Source: Vibrio splendidus
GTDB taxonomy: Bacteria > Pseudomonadota > Gammaproteobacteria > Enterobacterales > Vibrionaceae
Length of the DNA: 64,000 bases
NCBI RefSeq assembly: GCF_002873455.1
Contig: NZ_MCUN01000001.1
Span: 186,001 to 250,000 of the forward strand
Direction: 5' to 3'
Shown here: positions 32,167 through 42,910 of the stretch, one piece after another
How positions within the stretch are numbered: position 1 is the stretch's first letter
How the letters are laid out: every line of letters begins with the position of its first letter
Made by a program: the position numbers and the translations under genes
The notes under the pieces: generated by a model
Seen by the model: the letters and a program-made list of their open reading frames with translations, nothing else
Told to the model about the DNA's origin: nothing
The model's database searches: none

Positions 32167-35100
32167 ATGATTCAAATCGTTATTGATGGGAAATATCGAA
32201 TTGTCGAACAAGGACAAACCGTTCTTGAGGCGGCAAAAACATGTGGTTTGGAGATCCCATCTTTATGTGGTTTGAATAAAACAGCGGATAAAGTACCGTG
32301 TGATTTATGTGTTGTCGAAGTCGAAGTCGATGGCGTTACTCGTTCTTGTGAACTTGAAGTGTCTAACGGATTAAGTATTACGACTCAGTCAAAACAGCTA
32401 ACGAATCATCGACAAGAAGCGCTGAACCGTATTATGACAGACCATTACGCCGACTGTGAAGCGCCATGCCAAACAGCGTGTCCAGCTGGGGTCGATATCC
32501 AATCTTACCTACATCATATTGCTCAAAATGATCACATCAAAGCGATAGAGGTGATCAAAAAGACGCTACCGATGCCGCTTTCAATTGGTCGTGTATGTCC
32601 TGCTTTCTGTGAAACCGAATGTCGTCGTAACTTGGTCGATGAATCCATCGCGATTCGCCAACTCAAACGACATGCAGCGGACGCGGATCTAGCCGCTCAA
32701 GAGAGCTACATGCCTCCTAAGAAGCCAAATAAAGGCAAGCGCGTAGCAATCGTCGGTAGTGGCCCCGGTGGTCTTACGGCAGGCTATTATTTGTCGAATG
32801 AGGGCTATGACGTCAGTGTTTATGAGTCGATGCCTAAAGCGGGTGGTTGGCTGCGTTACGGTATCCCTGAATATCGCTTACCAAAGTCGATTCTAGATAA
32901 AGAAATTGAGCTGATGTGTCGTAACGGGATGGCCGTTGAATGTGACAAAAAGTTGGGCGTTGATTTTACATTGTCGGATTTAAGCAACGACTTCGATGCG
33001 GTTTGTTTGGCGGTTGGTGCATCGCAAGCGGTTGAAATGAACTATCCAGGTAGCGAGCTTGGCGGCTGCTATCTAGGTGTGGATTATCTAAAAGATTACG
33101 TGACCGATCAGCATTATGTCACTGGCAAGAAGGTTGCAGTGATCGGTGGTGGTAATACCGCCATTGATTGCGCTCGAACTGCGGTGCGTGATGGCGCTGA
33201 TACTACGCTGATTTACCGCCGTACTCGAGATGAAATGCCTGCAGAAGATTACGAAATTGAAGAAGCTGAACATGAAGGCGTTAAGTTCCACTTCTTGACT
33301 AACCCAGCAGAAAACATAGCCGATGGAAACGGCCATGTTTCAGAAATACGACTAGAACGTATGGCTTTGGGGCCGGCTGATGCTTCAGGTCGTCGCAGCC
33401 CTAAACCAACTGGCGAGTTCTTTGTTGAAGCGTTTGATACGGTTATTGCTGCCGTGTCGCAAAAGCCTGATCTGAGCTTTATGGACAATGAAGCGATTGA
33501 TATTCCTCTTACTCGTTGGAATACCGCTGATGCCGATCCGCAAACCATGCATACCGGTACCGGCAATATCTTCAGTATCGGTGATTTTCGACGCGGCCCT
33601 GCAACCGCAGTGGAAGCTGTTGGAGATGGGCGTATTGCTGCACAGGCGATAGATCGCTTCTTCCACGGTGATATGGAAAATATTCCGGCCAAACCGTTTA
33701 ACTCAAGAAAGCACAAGCAGCTTAAAGCGGTGGATCCTGAGCAATACAAATCCATACAGCGTATGGCGCGTAAGATCATGCCAGAGTTAACGCCCGAGCA
33801 GCGTGAACAAAGCTTCGATGAAGTCGAAACAGGTTTTGATAATGCCGATGCAATTGCGGAAGCTGCAAGATGTCTAGAATGTGGCTGCCAAGCCAACACC
33901 GATTGCGATCTACGAGACTACTCGACCGAATATAAGGCAACGCAAACACATCCAGAATACAAAATCGATGTGGCTTCGAATGATAGCTGGCAGGCGATAT
34001 GCGTAGAAGAAGCGAAGGTCGGTTTAACAAGACAAAAATTTTCAGTTGATGACAGTTCAGAGTTTATTATCTTTGATGCCAACCGCTGTATCAGTTGCGG
34101 GCAGTGCATCCAAGCGTGTCGCGAACAGAATGTTCATGGCGTTTTAAGCTTCATGAATCAATCTGATGGCAAGCCTGCATCAAGACCTGAATGTCGTCCT
34201 AATTTTGGGGCAGACAAGACCTTAATGGGCGATTCAAACTGCGTTCAATGTGGATCTTGTATTCAGGCATGTCCAACTGGTGCAATGGTGGATGCTCGTG
34301 ATAGAAAGCAGGGAGACACAGACCTACTCAAGAAAGTCGATACCATCTGCACCTATTGTGGTGTGGGCTGTAAGCTAACGATGCATATCGATGAACAGAA
34401 AAACAAAATCCGTTATATCGAAGGCGGTGACTCTCCGGTTAATGAAGGCATGTTGTGTGTTAAGGGGCGATTCGGCTTCGATTTTGTGGGCAGTGAAGCG
34501 CGTTTAACTACACCATTAATTCGTAAAGATGGCTGGTTGCAACCTGCAAGCTGGGAAGAAGCGATTAAGCTCATTGCTGATAAATTTACCGCGATTAAAC
34601 AGGGCTTTGGTAGCAATGCTTTGGCGGGCTTCTCGTCGGCGAAAACCACCAATGAAGATAACTATGCTTTTCAAAAATTCATACGCCGTGAATTAGGCAC
34701 CAATAACGTCGATCACTGTGCTCGTCTTTGTCATGCTTCTACTGTTACAGGTTTAGAGGCTTCGCTAGGCAGTGGTGCAATGACCAATGATATTCCAAGT
34801 ATCAAGCACTCAGATGTGATCTTTATTATTGGTTCAGACACTACTTCAGCACACCCAATTATTGGCTCGCACATCAAACAAGCGGTGAGGCATAGTGGAG
34901 CGCGATTGATCGTTGCTGATCCAAAACGAATCGATATTGCTGACCATGCTGAGCTTTACTTAGCGCACCGACCGGGCACCGATGTGATGCTGATTAACGG
35001 CGTGATGCAGCAGATCATCAAACACGGTTGGTACGATCAAAACTATATTGATGATCGTGTTGACGGCTTTGATACCTTATTGCAAGAAGTCATGTCACCA

Positions 35101-36396
35101 AGCTACTCACTTGATAAAGTTGAATTAGTGACTGGCGTGAAAGCGGAAGATATCTTCGCGATGGCTCGCTTGATTGGTACTGCAGAACGCACCGCAGTGT
35201 ATTATTCGATGGGTATTACGCAACACACTACAGGTCACGACAACGTACGTTCAATCGCTAATCTACAACTCTTGTGTGGCAACATTGGTATTGAAGGCGG
35301 TGGTATAAACCCGTTACGTGGTCAATCCAATGTTCAGGGTGCGTGTGATATGGGTGCATTGCCGAACAACCTTCCAGGTTATCAGAAAGTGTATAACCCG
35401 ATAGTTCGTCAAAAATTCGCGATGGAGTGGGGTGTTTCTGACTTACCAGCGGAAGCGGGGTTAACGCTCACCGAAATTATTGATGGAGCGTGCCATCGAG
35501 ATGTTCGTGGTCTGTATGTCATGGGGGAGAACCCAGTGTTGAGTGACCCGAATCAAGCGCACGTGATTGAAGGCCTTGAAGCGTTGGATTTCCTCGTCGT
35601 TCAAGACATCTTCTTAACCGAAACCGCTCAGTATGCCGATGTGGTTCTGCCTTCTTGTTCGTTTGCCGAAAAGTCTGGCCACTTTACTAATACCGAGCGC
35701 CGTGTTCAGCGCATTAACCCGGCGGTTAATCCTCCTGGTGAAGCGAAGGAAGACTGGGTGATTATTCAAATGCTAGCCAACGCAATGGGCGGCGGTTGGG
35801 ATTATAACACTGTTGCCGACATCACCAATGAGATAGCAAGAGTGACTCCACAATACGGCGGTTTACGTTGGGAGAACATTACGGTTAATGGTGTTCAATG
35901 GCCAAGTAACAAGAATAACCCTGACGGTACGCGTATCATGCACCAGACTCAGTTCACTCGCGGGCGTGGTCAAATGGAAGCGATTCCGTTTAGATACGCA
36001 GCAGAGCTTCCTGATGCTGAATACCCGCTAGTGTTAACGACAGGTCGCATCCTAGAGCAGTTCCACACCGGAACCATGACACGTAAAACCAAAGGTCTTG
36101 ATAACTTAGCAGGACCGCGTGCGATGGTGAGTGTTCATGATGCCGAAGCGTTAGGTATCTCAAATGGCCAGATGCTCAAAGTATCAACCCGTCGTGGAGA
36201 AATTGAAATCGCGGCATTTGTGACCAAACGAATGCAAAAGGGCGTGGTCTTTATTCCATTCCATTTTGTCGAATCTCCAGTGAATCGCTTAACCACGACT
36301 GCAACCGATCCGCACGCTAAGATCCCAGAATTTAAAGTGGCTGCAGTGCGCATTGACCCGATTCTTGAGTCTGAAACAGAAGCAATAGAAGCTTAG
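32167..36396 (+). CDS. Formate dehydrogenase catalytic subunit fused to a GltD-like flavoprotein
   Basis: 1409 residues, a multi-cofactor fusion. In order: 2Fe-2S ferredoxin-like domain (1-80, CGLNKTADKVPCDLC); a GltD-type cysteine-rich helical domain (about 98-165, CEAPCQTACPAGVD, CPAFCETECRR); an FAD site VGSGPGG near 195 and NAD(P) site IGGGNTAIDCAR near 325; two 4Fe-4S motifs from about 640 (CISCGQC, CVQCGSCIQACP); then an FdhF-like molybdopterin domain with CTYCGVGC at about 729. The active-site residue is cysteine 855 (CARLCHAS), where E. coli FdhF has selenocysteine. It probably oxidises formate and passes electrons to NAD(P)+ through its own flavin domain. This is inferred from domains and not known for this protein. 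It is cytosolic, with no Tat signal. It has its own terminator. Confidence 0.88.
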   Translation: MIQIVIDGKYRIVEQGQTVLEAAKTCGLEIPSLCGLNKTADKVPCDLCVVEVEVDGVTRSCELEVSNGLSITTQSKQLTNHRQEALNRIMTDHYADCEAPCQTACPAGVDIQSYLHHIAQNDHIKAIEVIKKTLPMPLSIGRVCPAFCETECRRNLVDESIAIRQLKRHAADADLAAQESYMPPKKPNKGKRVAIVGSGPGGLTAGYYLSNEGYDVSVYESMPKAGGWLRYGIPEYRLPKSILDKEIELMCRNGMAVECDKKLGVDFTLSDLSNDFDAVCLAVGASQAVEMNYPGSELGGCYLGVDYLKDYVTDQHYVTGKKVAVIGGGNTAIDCARTAVRDGADTTLIYRRTRDEMPAEDYEIEEAEHEGVKFHFLTNPAENIADGNGHVSEIRLERMALGPADASGRRSPKPTGEFFVEAFDTVIAAVSQKPDLSFMDNEAIDIPLTRWNTADADPQTMHTGTGNIFSIGDFRRGPATAVEAVGDGRIAAQAIDRFFHGDMENIPAKPFNSRKHKQLKAVDPEQYKSIQRMARKIMPELTPEQREQSFDEVETGFDNADAIAEAARCLECGCQANTDCDLRDYSTEYKATQTHPEYKIDVASNDSWQAICVEEAKVGLTRQKFSVDDSSEFIIFDANRCISCGQCIQACREQNVHGVLSFMNQSDGKPASRPECRPNFGADKTLMGDSNCVQCGSCIQACPTGAMVDARDRKQGDTDLLKKVDTICTYCGVGCKLTMHIDEQKNKIRYIEGGDSPVNEGMLCVKGRFGFDFVGSEARLTTPLIRKDGWLQPASWEEAIKLIADKFTAIKQGFGSNALAGFSSAKTTNEDNYAFQKFIRRELGTNNVDHCARLCHASTVTGLEASLGSGAMTNDIPSIKHSDVIFIIGSDTTSAHPIIGSHIKQAVRHSGARLIVADPKRIDIADHAELYLAHRPGTDVMLINGVMQQIIKHGWYDQNYIDDRVDGFDTLLQEVMSPSYSLDKVELVTGVKAEDIFAMARLIGTAERTAVYYSMGITQHTTGHDNVRSIANLQLLCGNIGIEGGGINPLRGQSNVQGACDMGALPNNLPGYQKVYNPIVRQKFAMEWGVSDLPAEAGLTLTEIIDGACHRDVRGLYVMGENPVLSDPNQAHVIEGLEALDFLVVQDIFLTETAQYADVVLPSCSFAEKSGHFTNTERRVQRINPAVNPPGEAKEDWVIIQMLANAMGGGWDYNTVADITNEIARVTPQYGGLRWENITVNGVQWPSNKNNPDGTRIMHQTQFTRGRGQMEAIPFRYAAELPDAEYPLVLTTGRILEQFHTGTMTRKTKGLDNLAGPRAMVSVHDAEALGISNGQMLKVSTRRGEIEIAAFVTKRMQKGVVFIPFHFVESPVNRLTTTATDPHAKIPEFKVAAVRIDPILESETEAIEA

Positions 36397-36431
36397 TTCC
36401 GAGCGTTAAGCTAATTAACGACAGGCATTAA

Positions 36432-36464
36432 AAAGCCGCGTAACTCTCAAAGTTATGCGGCTTT
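36432..36464. terminator. Bidirectional terminator, fdh / ATP-grasp operon
   Basis: A 14-bp stem with one G-T pair (36432-36445 with 36451-36464), CTCAA loop and flanking A/T runs. It lies between convergent units. Confidence 0.88.
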
Positions 36465-36507
36465 ATTGATTGAGCTAGACTCGATGTCAAATGACCTAGG
36501 TAGTCAC

Positions 36508-37488
36508 CTAGTTTGAAGCGAGTTCGTTACCGTGAACACCAAATTGCTTAGCGGCGTAAGCAACGCGCTCTGCAGGTTTTGGATATTCAGCTGGCGTGCC
36601 TAGGTTTTCAATATGATGCAAGCGAGGTAATAAACCCGCACCGTTTGCAATCTGTATTGCTAGTCCTGGACGAGCGTTTAGCTCTAGTACCATTGGGCCT
36701 TCTTCTTGGTCTAAAACCATGTCAGTACCCATGTAACCAAGGCCGGTCATTTCCCACGCGCTTGATGCTAGCGTTAGCAGCTTTTCCCAATGCGGTACTT
36801 GAAGTTGTGCCAACTCTTTGTCCGTGTCTGGGTGGTGAGTCACAGGGTGGTCAAATTGAACTGCACGAACGGCTTTACCAGTAGCGATACAGATGCCCAC
36901 ACCCACAGCGCCTTGGTGCAAGTTTGCCTTGCCGTCAGAAGCTGAAGTAGAAAGACGCATCATAGCCATCACTGGGTAGCCTTTGAATACGATAATTCGT
37001 ACATCTGGCACACCTTCATAACTGAAGCCATCAAAACACTCGTCAAACTTGATGAGGTTTTCAACCACAGCTACGTCGTTCTTACCACCCAGTGAGAAAA
37101 GACCCGCGAGAGCGTTACTGATGTGACGCTCTACGTCTTCTTCATTGATAGTCGACCCTGATGGCTTGGTATAAACACCATCCTTGTGAGAAATAACAAC
37201 AAGGATACCTTTACCACCACTGCCTTGAGCGGGTTTGATTACAAACCCCGGCCACTCTTTAACCATCTTGTGGATTGTTTTTACTTCAGCTTGGTGACTA
37301 ATAACGCCAATCAGTGTTGGTACAGTTGCACCAGCTTGTTCAGCAATAATCTTAGTCTTAAGCTTGTCATCAACGAGTGGATACTTGGAACGATCATTGT
37401 AGCGACCAATATAGCTATGGTTACGCTTGTTCATTCCCATTATGCCTTTGTCTTTCAACTTAAACGGCGAAGTAAATTGATCAAACAT
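36508..37488 (-). CDS. ATP-grasp, alpha-L-glutamate ligase-like protein
   Basis: 326-residue ATP-grasp enzyme related to RimK. The ATP-binding segments are seen in FVIKPAQGSGGKGILVV (about residues 82-98), and the metal-binding acid-Asn pair in MVLELNARPGLAIQIANG near residue 270. These enzymes join an amino acid, often glutamate, to a carboxylate; the substrate here is unknown. It is the last gene of a three-gene minus-strand operon. The stop of the upstream 7TM gene is only 3 bases away, so it is tightly coupled. Its invariable partners are an inactive transglutaminase membrane protein and a retropepsin-like protein. Confidence 0.85.
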   Translation of the reverse strand: MFDQFTSPFKLKDKGIMGMNKRNHSYIGRYNDRSKYPLVDDKLKTKIIAEQAGATVPTLIGVISHQAEVKTIHKMVKEWPGFVIKPAQGSGGKGILVVISHKDGVYTKPSGSTINEEDVERHISNALAGLFSLGGKNDVAVVENLIKFDECFDGFSYEGVPDVRIIVFKGYPVMAMMRLSTSASDGKANLHQGAVGVGICIATGKAVRAVQFDHPVTHHPDTDKELAQLQVPHWEKLLTLASSAWEMTGLGYMGTDMVLDQEEGPMVLELNARPGLAIQIANGAGLLPRLHHIENLGTPAEYPKPAERVAYAAKQFGVHGNELASN

Positions 37489-37491
37489 AAC

Positions 37492-38997
37492 TTAGTCCTC
37501 CGCTAGCGGTTTAAAGCGACGAAGCTCGGTTAGACGGTAGCCTGTGTAGTTACCTAGTAGCAAGATGGTCGCTAGAATAACAAGCTGTAAACCAATAAAG
37601 TTAAACGTTAAGTGTTGGATGAACGGGTTAGTCATGCCTAAGTAAACAAGTACCGCGGTAAATAGCGAACCACCACCTTGTAGCACGACTTCTTTCGCAC
37701 CTTCTTCTTCCCATAGGATAGACATACGTTCGATAGTCCAAGATAGGATAATCATTGGGAAGAACGTAATAGATAGACCTTCAGTTAGACCGACTTTAAA
37801 CGCCACTACAGTAAACACAGAAATAATCATGATTACCGTGATGATTACGGCGGATATCCTGGCGACCAGTAGCAAGTTGAGCTTGGACAGGTAACTTCGA
37901 ATAATAAGCCCGGTACCTACGATAAGTAGGAAACCGACAATACCCGTTACCAATTGTGTTTGTACAAAAGCTACCGCAATCAGCACTGGCATGAACGTAC
38001 CAGACGTTTTCAATCCGATGATGACACGCAGGAACACTACAATCAGAGCACCGATAGGAATCAGCATGATGGTTTTAAACATCGCTTGCTCTTCTAGCGG
38101 CAGACTATGAATGGATAGGTTTAACAGCTGATCGGCAGAGACTTTACTGTTGGTTGCTTCAGTGGGAGTAACCTCTTGAGCAATCATAGAGAAGTGAACT
38201 TTACTGTTCTGACCGCCAACCACGTCTAATAGAGATACATTTGACTCATCCCAAATTAGCAGGTTTGGCTGAACTTGCTGTTCGCTTGATTCAGGAGAGA
38301 ATAAAACCCACTGGTCGTTATCCCAGATTTGGTTCATTTGCTGGATAGATTGACGACGACGTCCATCTTCTAGCTCGATAACGCCAACCACTTTATTGTG
38401 GATATTTGCTGCTGAAAGTAGCTTGTGTGTCGCTTCAACTTTGCTCATGTTATTCAGAATCAACGCAGAGTTTTGGCTGTCTGGATCATTAAGCGTTTTG
38501 ATAAGTTCGCGAGTGAAGGTGATGTTGTCTGCTGAGCGTTTGGTTGCTCGGTCAATCAATGCCAACGCTGCCGCTTCTTCTGGGCCATCAAAACTTGGTT
38601 GCGTAATTTCACCTTCTGGTGGGATCGCATCAATTTTTGCTTGGTTATCGACTAGGAATTGAGTCTTGTAGTAGATGGTTTGCGGGCCATCTGCGTGGCG
38701 AATAGACCATTCTGCACGGCGACCTGAATCTGTATTCAAGTAAGAGATGCCGTAACCTGGTGACGAAGCTGACTCACCAATAAGGGTGTAATTAGACTGA
38801 GTGTGAGGAGCCGCTAATGAAACTTTTGCTTCTTTACCAACCGCATTGAACTCGATTCGAGCTTCAACGTCCCAAACCTGCCTGGTTTCCCCTGGAGTCC
38901 AAGGTACACCGTAGGTGGTATGTCTGAACATACTCAGTGTTATACCTGCCACGATGAGCAGGAAAATAGAGATATAAAATGGAATTCTTGACGTCAT
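37492..38997 (-). CDS. Inactive transglutaminase fused to 7 transmembrane helices (UUP1-type)
   Basis: 501 residues. One N-terminal membrane segment (about 4-24) is followed by a periplasmic domain to about 310 resembling a transglutaminase fold without an evident Cys-His-Asp triad. The remaining 190 residues contain about six to seven hydrophobic helices (for example IMLIPIGALIVVFLRVIIGL, then GIVGFLLIVGTGLIIRSYL), ending in a short basic tail. It fits the 7TM_transglut family. It starts 17 bases after the retropepsin-like gene and precedes the ATP-grasp gene by 3 bases. In Pseudomonas a comparable operon (rlo) is linked to osmotic tolerance; transfer of that role here is inference. Confidence 0.82.
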   Translation of the reverse strand: MTSRIPFYISIFLLIVAGITLSMFRHTTYGVPWTPGETRQVWDVEARIEFNAVGKEAKVSLAAPHTQSNYTLIGESASSPGYGISYLNTDSGRRAEWSIRHADGPQTIYYKTQFLVDNQAKIDAIPPEGEITQPSFDGPEEAAALALIDRATKRSADNITFTRELIKTLNDPDSQNSALILNNMSKVEATHKLLSAANIHNKVVGVIELEDGRRRQSIQQMNQIWDNDQWVLFSPESSEQQVQPNLLIWDESNVSLLDVVGGQNSKVHFSMIAQEVTPTEATNSKVSADQLLNLSIHSLPLEEQAMFKTIMLIPIGALIVVFLRVIIGLKTSGTFMPVLIAVAFVQTQLVTGIVGFLLIVGTGLIIRSYLSKLNLLLVARISAVIITVIMIISVFTVVAFKVGLTEGLSITFFPMIILSWTIERMSILWEEEGAKEVVLQGGGSLFTAVLVYLGMTNPFIQHLTFNFIGLQLVILATILLLGNYTGYRLTELRRFKPLAED

Positions 38998-39014
38998 AGC
39001 TTACCCTACTATTG

Positions 39015-39755
39015 TTATTTAACTTCCGTTTGTACGTACTTTTTACTTACATCTACTAGCGCTATGTCTTTGATAAATTCGCGCCCTAGTAATACAGGGT
39101 GACTCATTTGAGAGCGATCCGCCAATGTAAATTGCGCTTTTTCATGGATTTTTCCAACTTTTACCCATAATTCGATCACAGCTCGACGTTCTGTCTGGTC
39201 ATTCGTTGACTGACGGATTTTTACATACCGCACAACGGGCGCTTCAATCCATTTTTGGTCTTCTACAGCTTGTGCTTTATCAGCCAAATGGAATCTCACC
39301 CAGTCTTTACCGTTACGTTCGAATTCTTTGATATCGACAGCATTTAAAGAAGAAGTGGTTGCGCCAGTATCAACGCGTGCATCAAAGCTTTGTTTGATCG
39401 AGTCGATAGACACTTTTTCGATTCCGCCAAGGATGGTCGGTTGTAACGTAGTCGTGATAGGAGTCGCTGCTACGACGACGGGTTCTTTTTCCTCTAGCTC
39501 TTCAATAACCTTGTGTTCCATACTGGTTAGGTGAACATCTAATTGACTAGAAAGAGTGGTGATTTCGTCTTCTAAGCTTTCAATATAATCACTTTGATTA
39601 CTTAGTTGTAGTTCAAGATTTTGAACCTTATTTGCGATGTTTGTCTCTGAGCGGGCAATAGCGTCGAGAGTTTCTTGGTGGTAGGTAGCACCGTTCGTGA
39701 GGGTACAACCAGAGAGCAAACCAACCGCCACGATAGGCGATAATCGCTTAAACAT
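39015..39755 (-). CDS. Retropepsin-like aspartic protease-family lipoprotein
   Basis: 246 residues. A lipoprotein signal ends at LLSGC (Cys 16), so it is anchored in an envelope membrane. A coiled-coil stretch (about 25-85) precedes a retropepsin-like domain, DUF785 / putative ATP-dependent zinc protease family: ARVDTGATTSSLNA with the DTGA catalytic motif at about residue 132, and the flap/fireman-type LLGREFIKD near 225. The name zinc protease is historical; the visible motif is that of an aspartic protease. It is the first gene of the operon, so its promoter lies in the 265 bases upstream. Confidence 0.85.
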   Translation of the reverse strand: MFKRLSPIVAVGLLSGCTLTNGATYHQETLDAIARSETNIANKVQNLELQLSNQSDYIESLEDEITTLSSQLDVHLTSMEHKVIEELEEKEPVVVAATPITTTLQPTILGGIEKVSIDSIKQSFDARVDTGATTSSLNAVDIKEFERNGKDWVRFHLADKAQAVEDQKWIEAPVVRYVKIRQSTNDQTERRAVIELWVKVGKIHEKAQFTLADRSQMSHPVLLGREFIKDIALVDVSKKYVQTEVK

Positions 39756-40021
39756 ATAAAAAACCTTTGAGAATTAGAGAATAGTTCAGACTATTTAGTA
39801 GTTTATCCCACAAAAAAGGACGCGTGAAGCATCCTATTGTAAGAGTCTGGTCATATTGAATCGCTATGTGAGCGCTACGAAAATTATTGTGATATTAGTT
39901 CGTTTATTTGTTAAACATGAGCGTAACTTTTATACAATTCATGCTCTTGCTAATCAAAACTTACACATATAAATAACTAAGACTTCGTGACCACAGAATT
40001 TATGACTTGGTTCTATAGAAA

Positions 40022-40993
40022 TTACGGTTTCGTTGCTACAAGAACGGCACGTCTTGGCGCAGGGTGACCTTCAACCGTTTTACTTGGATCGTTCGGATCG
40101 AGGTAATCTGGAAGAGAGTTGTGTGTCATCCATTCTGTTGTGCGTTGTTCGCCAATAGTCGTGACATTTTCGTCAACGATACGCACGTCTTCAAAGCCAA
40201 CTTGTTCAAGCCAGCGTTTCAGTGCGCGAGCAGAAGGGAAGAAGTACACATTTCTCATTTGCGCGTAACGGTCAACAGGGACCAATACCGCATTCTCGTC
40301 ACCTTCAATTACCAAGGTTTCAAGAACCAACTCACCGCCAGATGCCAATTGGTCTTTCAGCTGAATCAAGTGATCCAGTGGTGAACGACGGTGGTACAGC
40401 ACACCCATGCTAAATACAGTGTCGTAGGCCTCTAGTTTTGGCAGTTGCTCAATACCTAAAGGTAATAGGTGAGCTCGTTGGTCATCGCCCATTAGCTTAC
40501 GAATCGCTTCAAACTGAACTAAGAATAGGTGAGAAGGGTCGATACCCACCGTTAGGCGAGCGCCTTCACCTAGCATGCGCCACATGTGGTAACCATTACC
40601 ACAACCCACATCAAGCACAGAGCGGTTTTTCAATGGAGAAATATGTGGAAGGACACGGTCCCATTTCCAGTCACTGCGCCACTCAGTATCGATATGAATA
40701 TCGTGAACGGTATAAGGCCCTTTTCTCCATGGGTGGAAGGTCTTTAGTAAGCTTTCTAACTTTTTAAGTTCACCTGTGTGAAATGGTGTCGAGCTGCCAA
40801 TGGTTACTGAGTTTTTCAGGTCAACTTGGTCTGGTAAAGCTTGTGGGATTTTGTTTAGCGCACGTAACCAACGGTCGAAGTCGCCGTGCTCTGCATTTTG
40901 CCAATCTGTCAGTTGTTGTGGCAGAACATTTAACCACGGCTGAAGGCGAGTATCTTGGGCAATAAGTTGATAAAAATTAGCAAAATTAAACAT
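40022..40993 (-). CDS. cmoB: CmoB, tRNA U34 carboxymethyltransferase
   Basis: Transfers the carboxymethyl group from carboxy-SAM to 5-hydroxyuridine at tRNA position 34. 323 residues, the E. coli length. Blocks visible are [21 protein letters not shown], the methyltransferase motif [15 protein letters not shown] and the conserved [10 protein letters not shown]. It is cytosolic. It lies 113 bases after cmoA on the same strand, so the two probably form an operon that makes and uses Cx-SAM. I saw no clear terminator downstream. Confidence 0.96.
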   Translation of the reverse strand: MFNFANFYQLIAQDTRLQPWLNVLPQQLTDWQNAEHGDFDRWLRALNKIPQALPDQVDLKNSVTIGSSTPFHTGELKKLESLLKTFHPWRKGPYTVHDIHIDTEWRSDWKWDRVLPHISPLKNRSVLDVGCGNGYHMWRMLGEGARLTVGIDPSHLFLVQFEAIRKLMGDDQRAHLLPLGIEQLPKLEAYDTVFSMGVLYHRRSPLDHLIQLKDQLASGGELVLETLVIEGDENAVLVPVDRYAQMRNVYFFPSARALKRWLEQVGFEDVRIVDENVTTIGEQRTTEWMTHNSLPDYLDPNDPSKTVEGHPAPRRAVLVATKP

Positions 40994-41106
40994 GGGTAAT
41001 ATTAACCGTTGTGGAATTCATAATGTGTACAGCTTTATAGCCATAACACAGGAAATTAATGGCTAAAGTATGAAAGCTTCAGACTTTGGCCAATTGTGGT
41101 TCAGCG

Positions 41107-41853
<747 letters not shown>

Positions 41854-41974
41854 TCAGCGTAATTGGTACAAAACTCATACCAAATAAAAGGGTACGTATT
41901 TTACGTAAAAAAAGCGCGGCTGTCACGAAAACTGAGATTTAGCTCAAGGTTCGAAGTCACTGATAGGTGAGGGG

Positions 41975-42859
41975 TTAAAACATCGAGATTTGGTGATTGC
42001 CTTTTTGTGCTGGAAATTGAGCGAGATCAGGCAATATAAGTGATGTATTTTCAGACACTTGCTTTTGCAGCTGCTTATAAATAGCAATAGCGAGTTCAGG
42101 TGCGTGATTATTGTCTGGGGTGTGGATCATTAAATAGGGTTGTTTGCCTTCATTAAGCCAGCTTGGAATTTTGGCAAACCAAGGTTTAAAAAACTCAATA
42201 TTAGGTTCTTGATCTGGGTGACCAATAAATCGAATCATAGGGTTATCGGCGGTCGCAATCGCATGAACGGGAACACGTGGTTTTTTTTGATGTGCGTCGA
42301 TCACCGCTTCTGTGGTTGGTGGTGCGGAGAAAACAGGACGGCTATCCATAATGATACGATTGATGCCTTCTTCTATTAACCAATGATTGAAACGTTTTTC
42401 GGTATCGCCTTTATCAAAGAAACCAAGGTGACGAACTTCAACGCCGAGCTGCATGTTTTTTGGAAACCAGGTACAAAACTTTTGCAGGGCAGGGAGCATG
42501 CTGGGCTCAAAGCTGTGTGGCAGTTGAATCGTCCATTGGCCAATGCGGTCGTGCAGTGGTGACATCGTCATTAAAAACTCTTTGAGCTCGGCTTGGCAGT
42601 GCCTAAGTTGTTGCTGATGGGTGATGAACTTTGGCAGCTTGAAGGTGAACCTAAAATCATCGTGACTGGCTGTTTTCCAGTTGTGAACGGTCGACATACT
42701 CGGTGTGGCGTAAAAGGTCGTGTTGCCTTCAACCGTATGAAAAACTTGTGTGTACTTCTCTAAGCGTTCAGCAGGTTTTGTTCCTTTACCATAGAACTGA
42801 CTTTGCCACTCAGAATGCGACCACATGGTTAATCCAAGTCTTAGAGGTAAAGTTGCCAT
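41975..42859 (-). CDS. DUF72 family protein
   Basis: 294 residues. DUF72 (YecE-like) proteins adopt a TIM-barrel fold, and their function is unsettled. Seen here are LRLGLTMWSHSEWQSQFYG in part, VEGNTTFYATPSMSTV, FRFTFKLPKFITH and a late PYLMIHTPDNNHAPELA. The start at 42859 (MATLPLRLG) has GGTGA about 8 bases upstream. Three further in-frame ATGs exist 21, 36 and 51 bases earlier within a 15-bp tandem repeat, so the true N-terminus is uncertain. It is a separate unit from cmoA, 139 bases away. Confidence 0.8.
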   Translation of the reverse strand: MATLPLRLGLTMWSHSEWQSQFYGKGTKPAERLEKYTQVFHTVEGNTTFYATPSMSTVHNWKTASHDDFRFTFKLPKFITHQQQLRHCQAELKEFLMTMSPLHDRIGQWTIQLPHSFEPSMLPALQKFCTWFPKNMQLGVEVRHLGFFDKGDTEKRFNHWLIEEGINRIIMDSRPVFSAPPTTEAVIDAHQKKPRVPVHAIATADNPMIRFIGHPDQEPNIEFFKPWFAKIPSWLNEGKQPYLMIHTPDNNHAPELAIAIYKQLQKQVSENTSLILPDLAQFPAQKGNHQISMF

Positions 42860-42865
42860 CGTTAT

Positions 42866-42910
42866 TTCACCGTTAGTCATCACTCTATTTGTCATCGCGT
42901 CGTTAGTCAT
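42866..42910 (-). repeat. 15-bp tandem repeat with in-frame ATGs before the DUF72 gene (3 copies)
   Basis: On the minus strand three units begin ATGACTAAC, ATGACAAAT and ATGACTAAC at 42910, 42895 and 42880, each 15 bases long. If translated, each begins Met-Thr-Asn. Confidence 0.75.
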
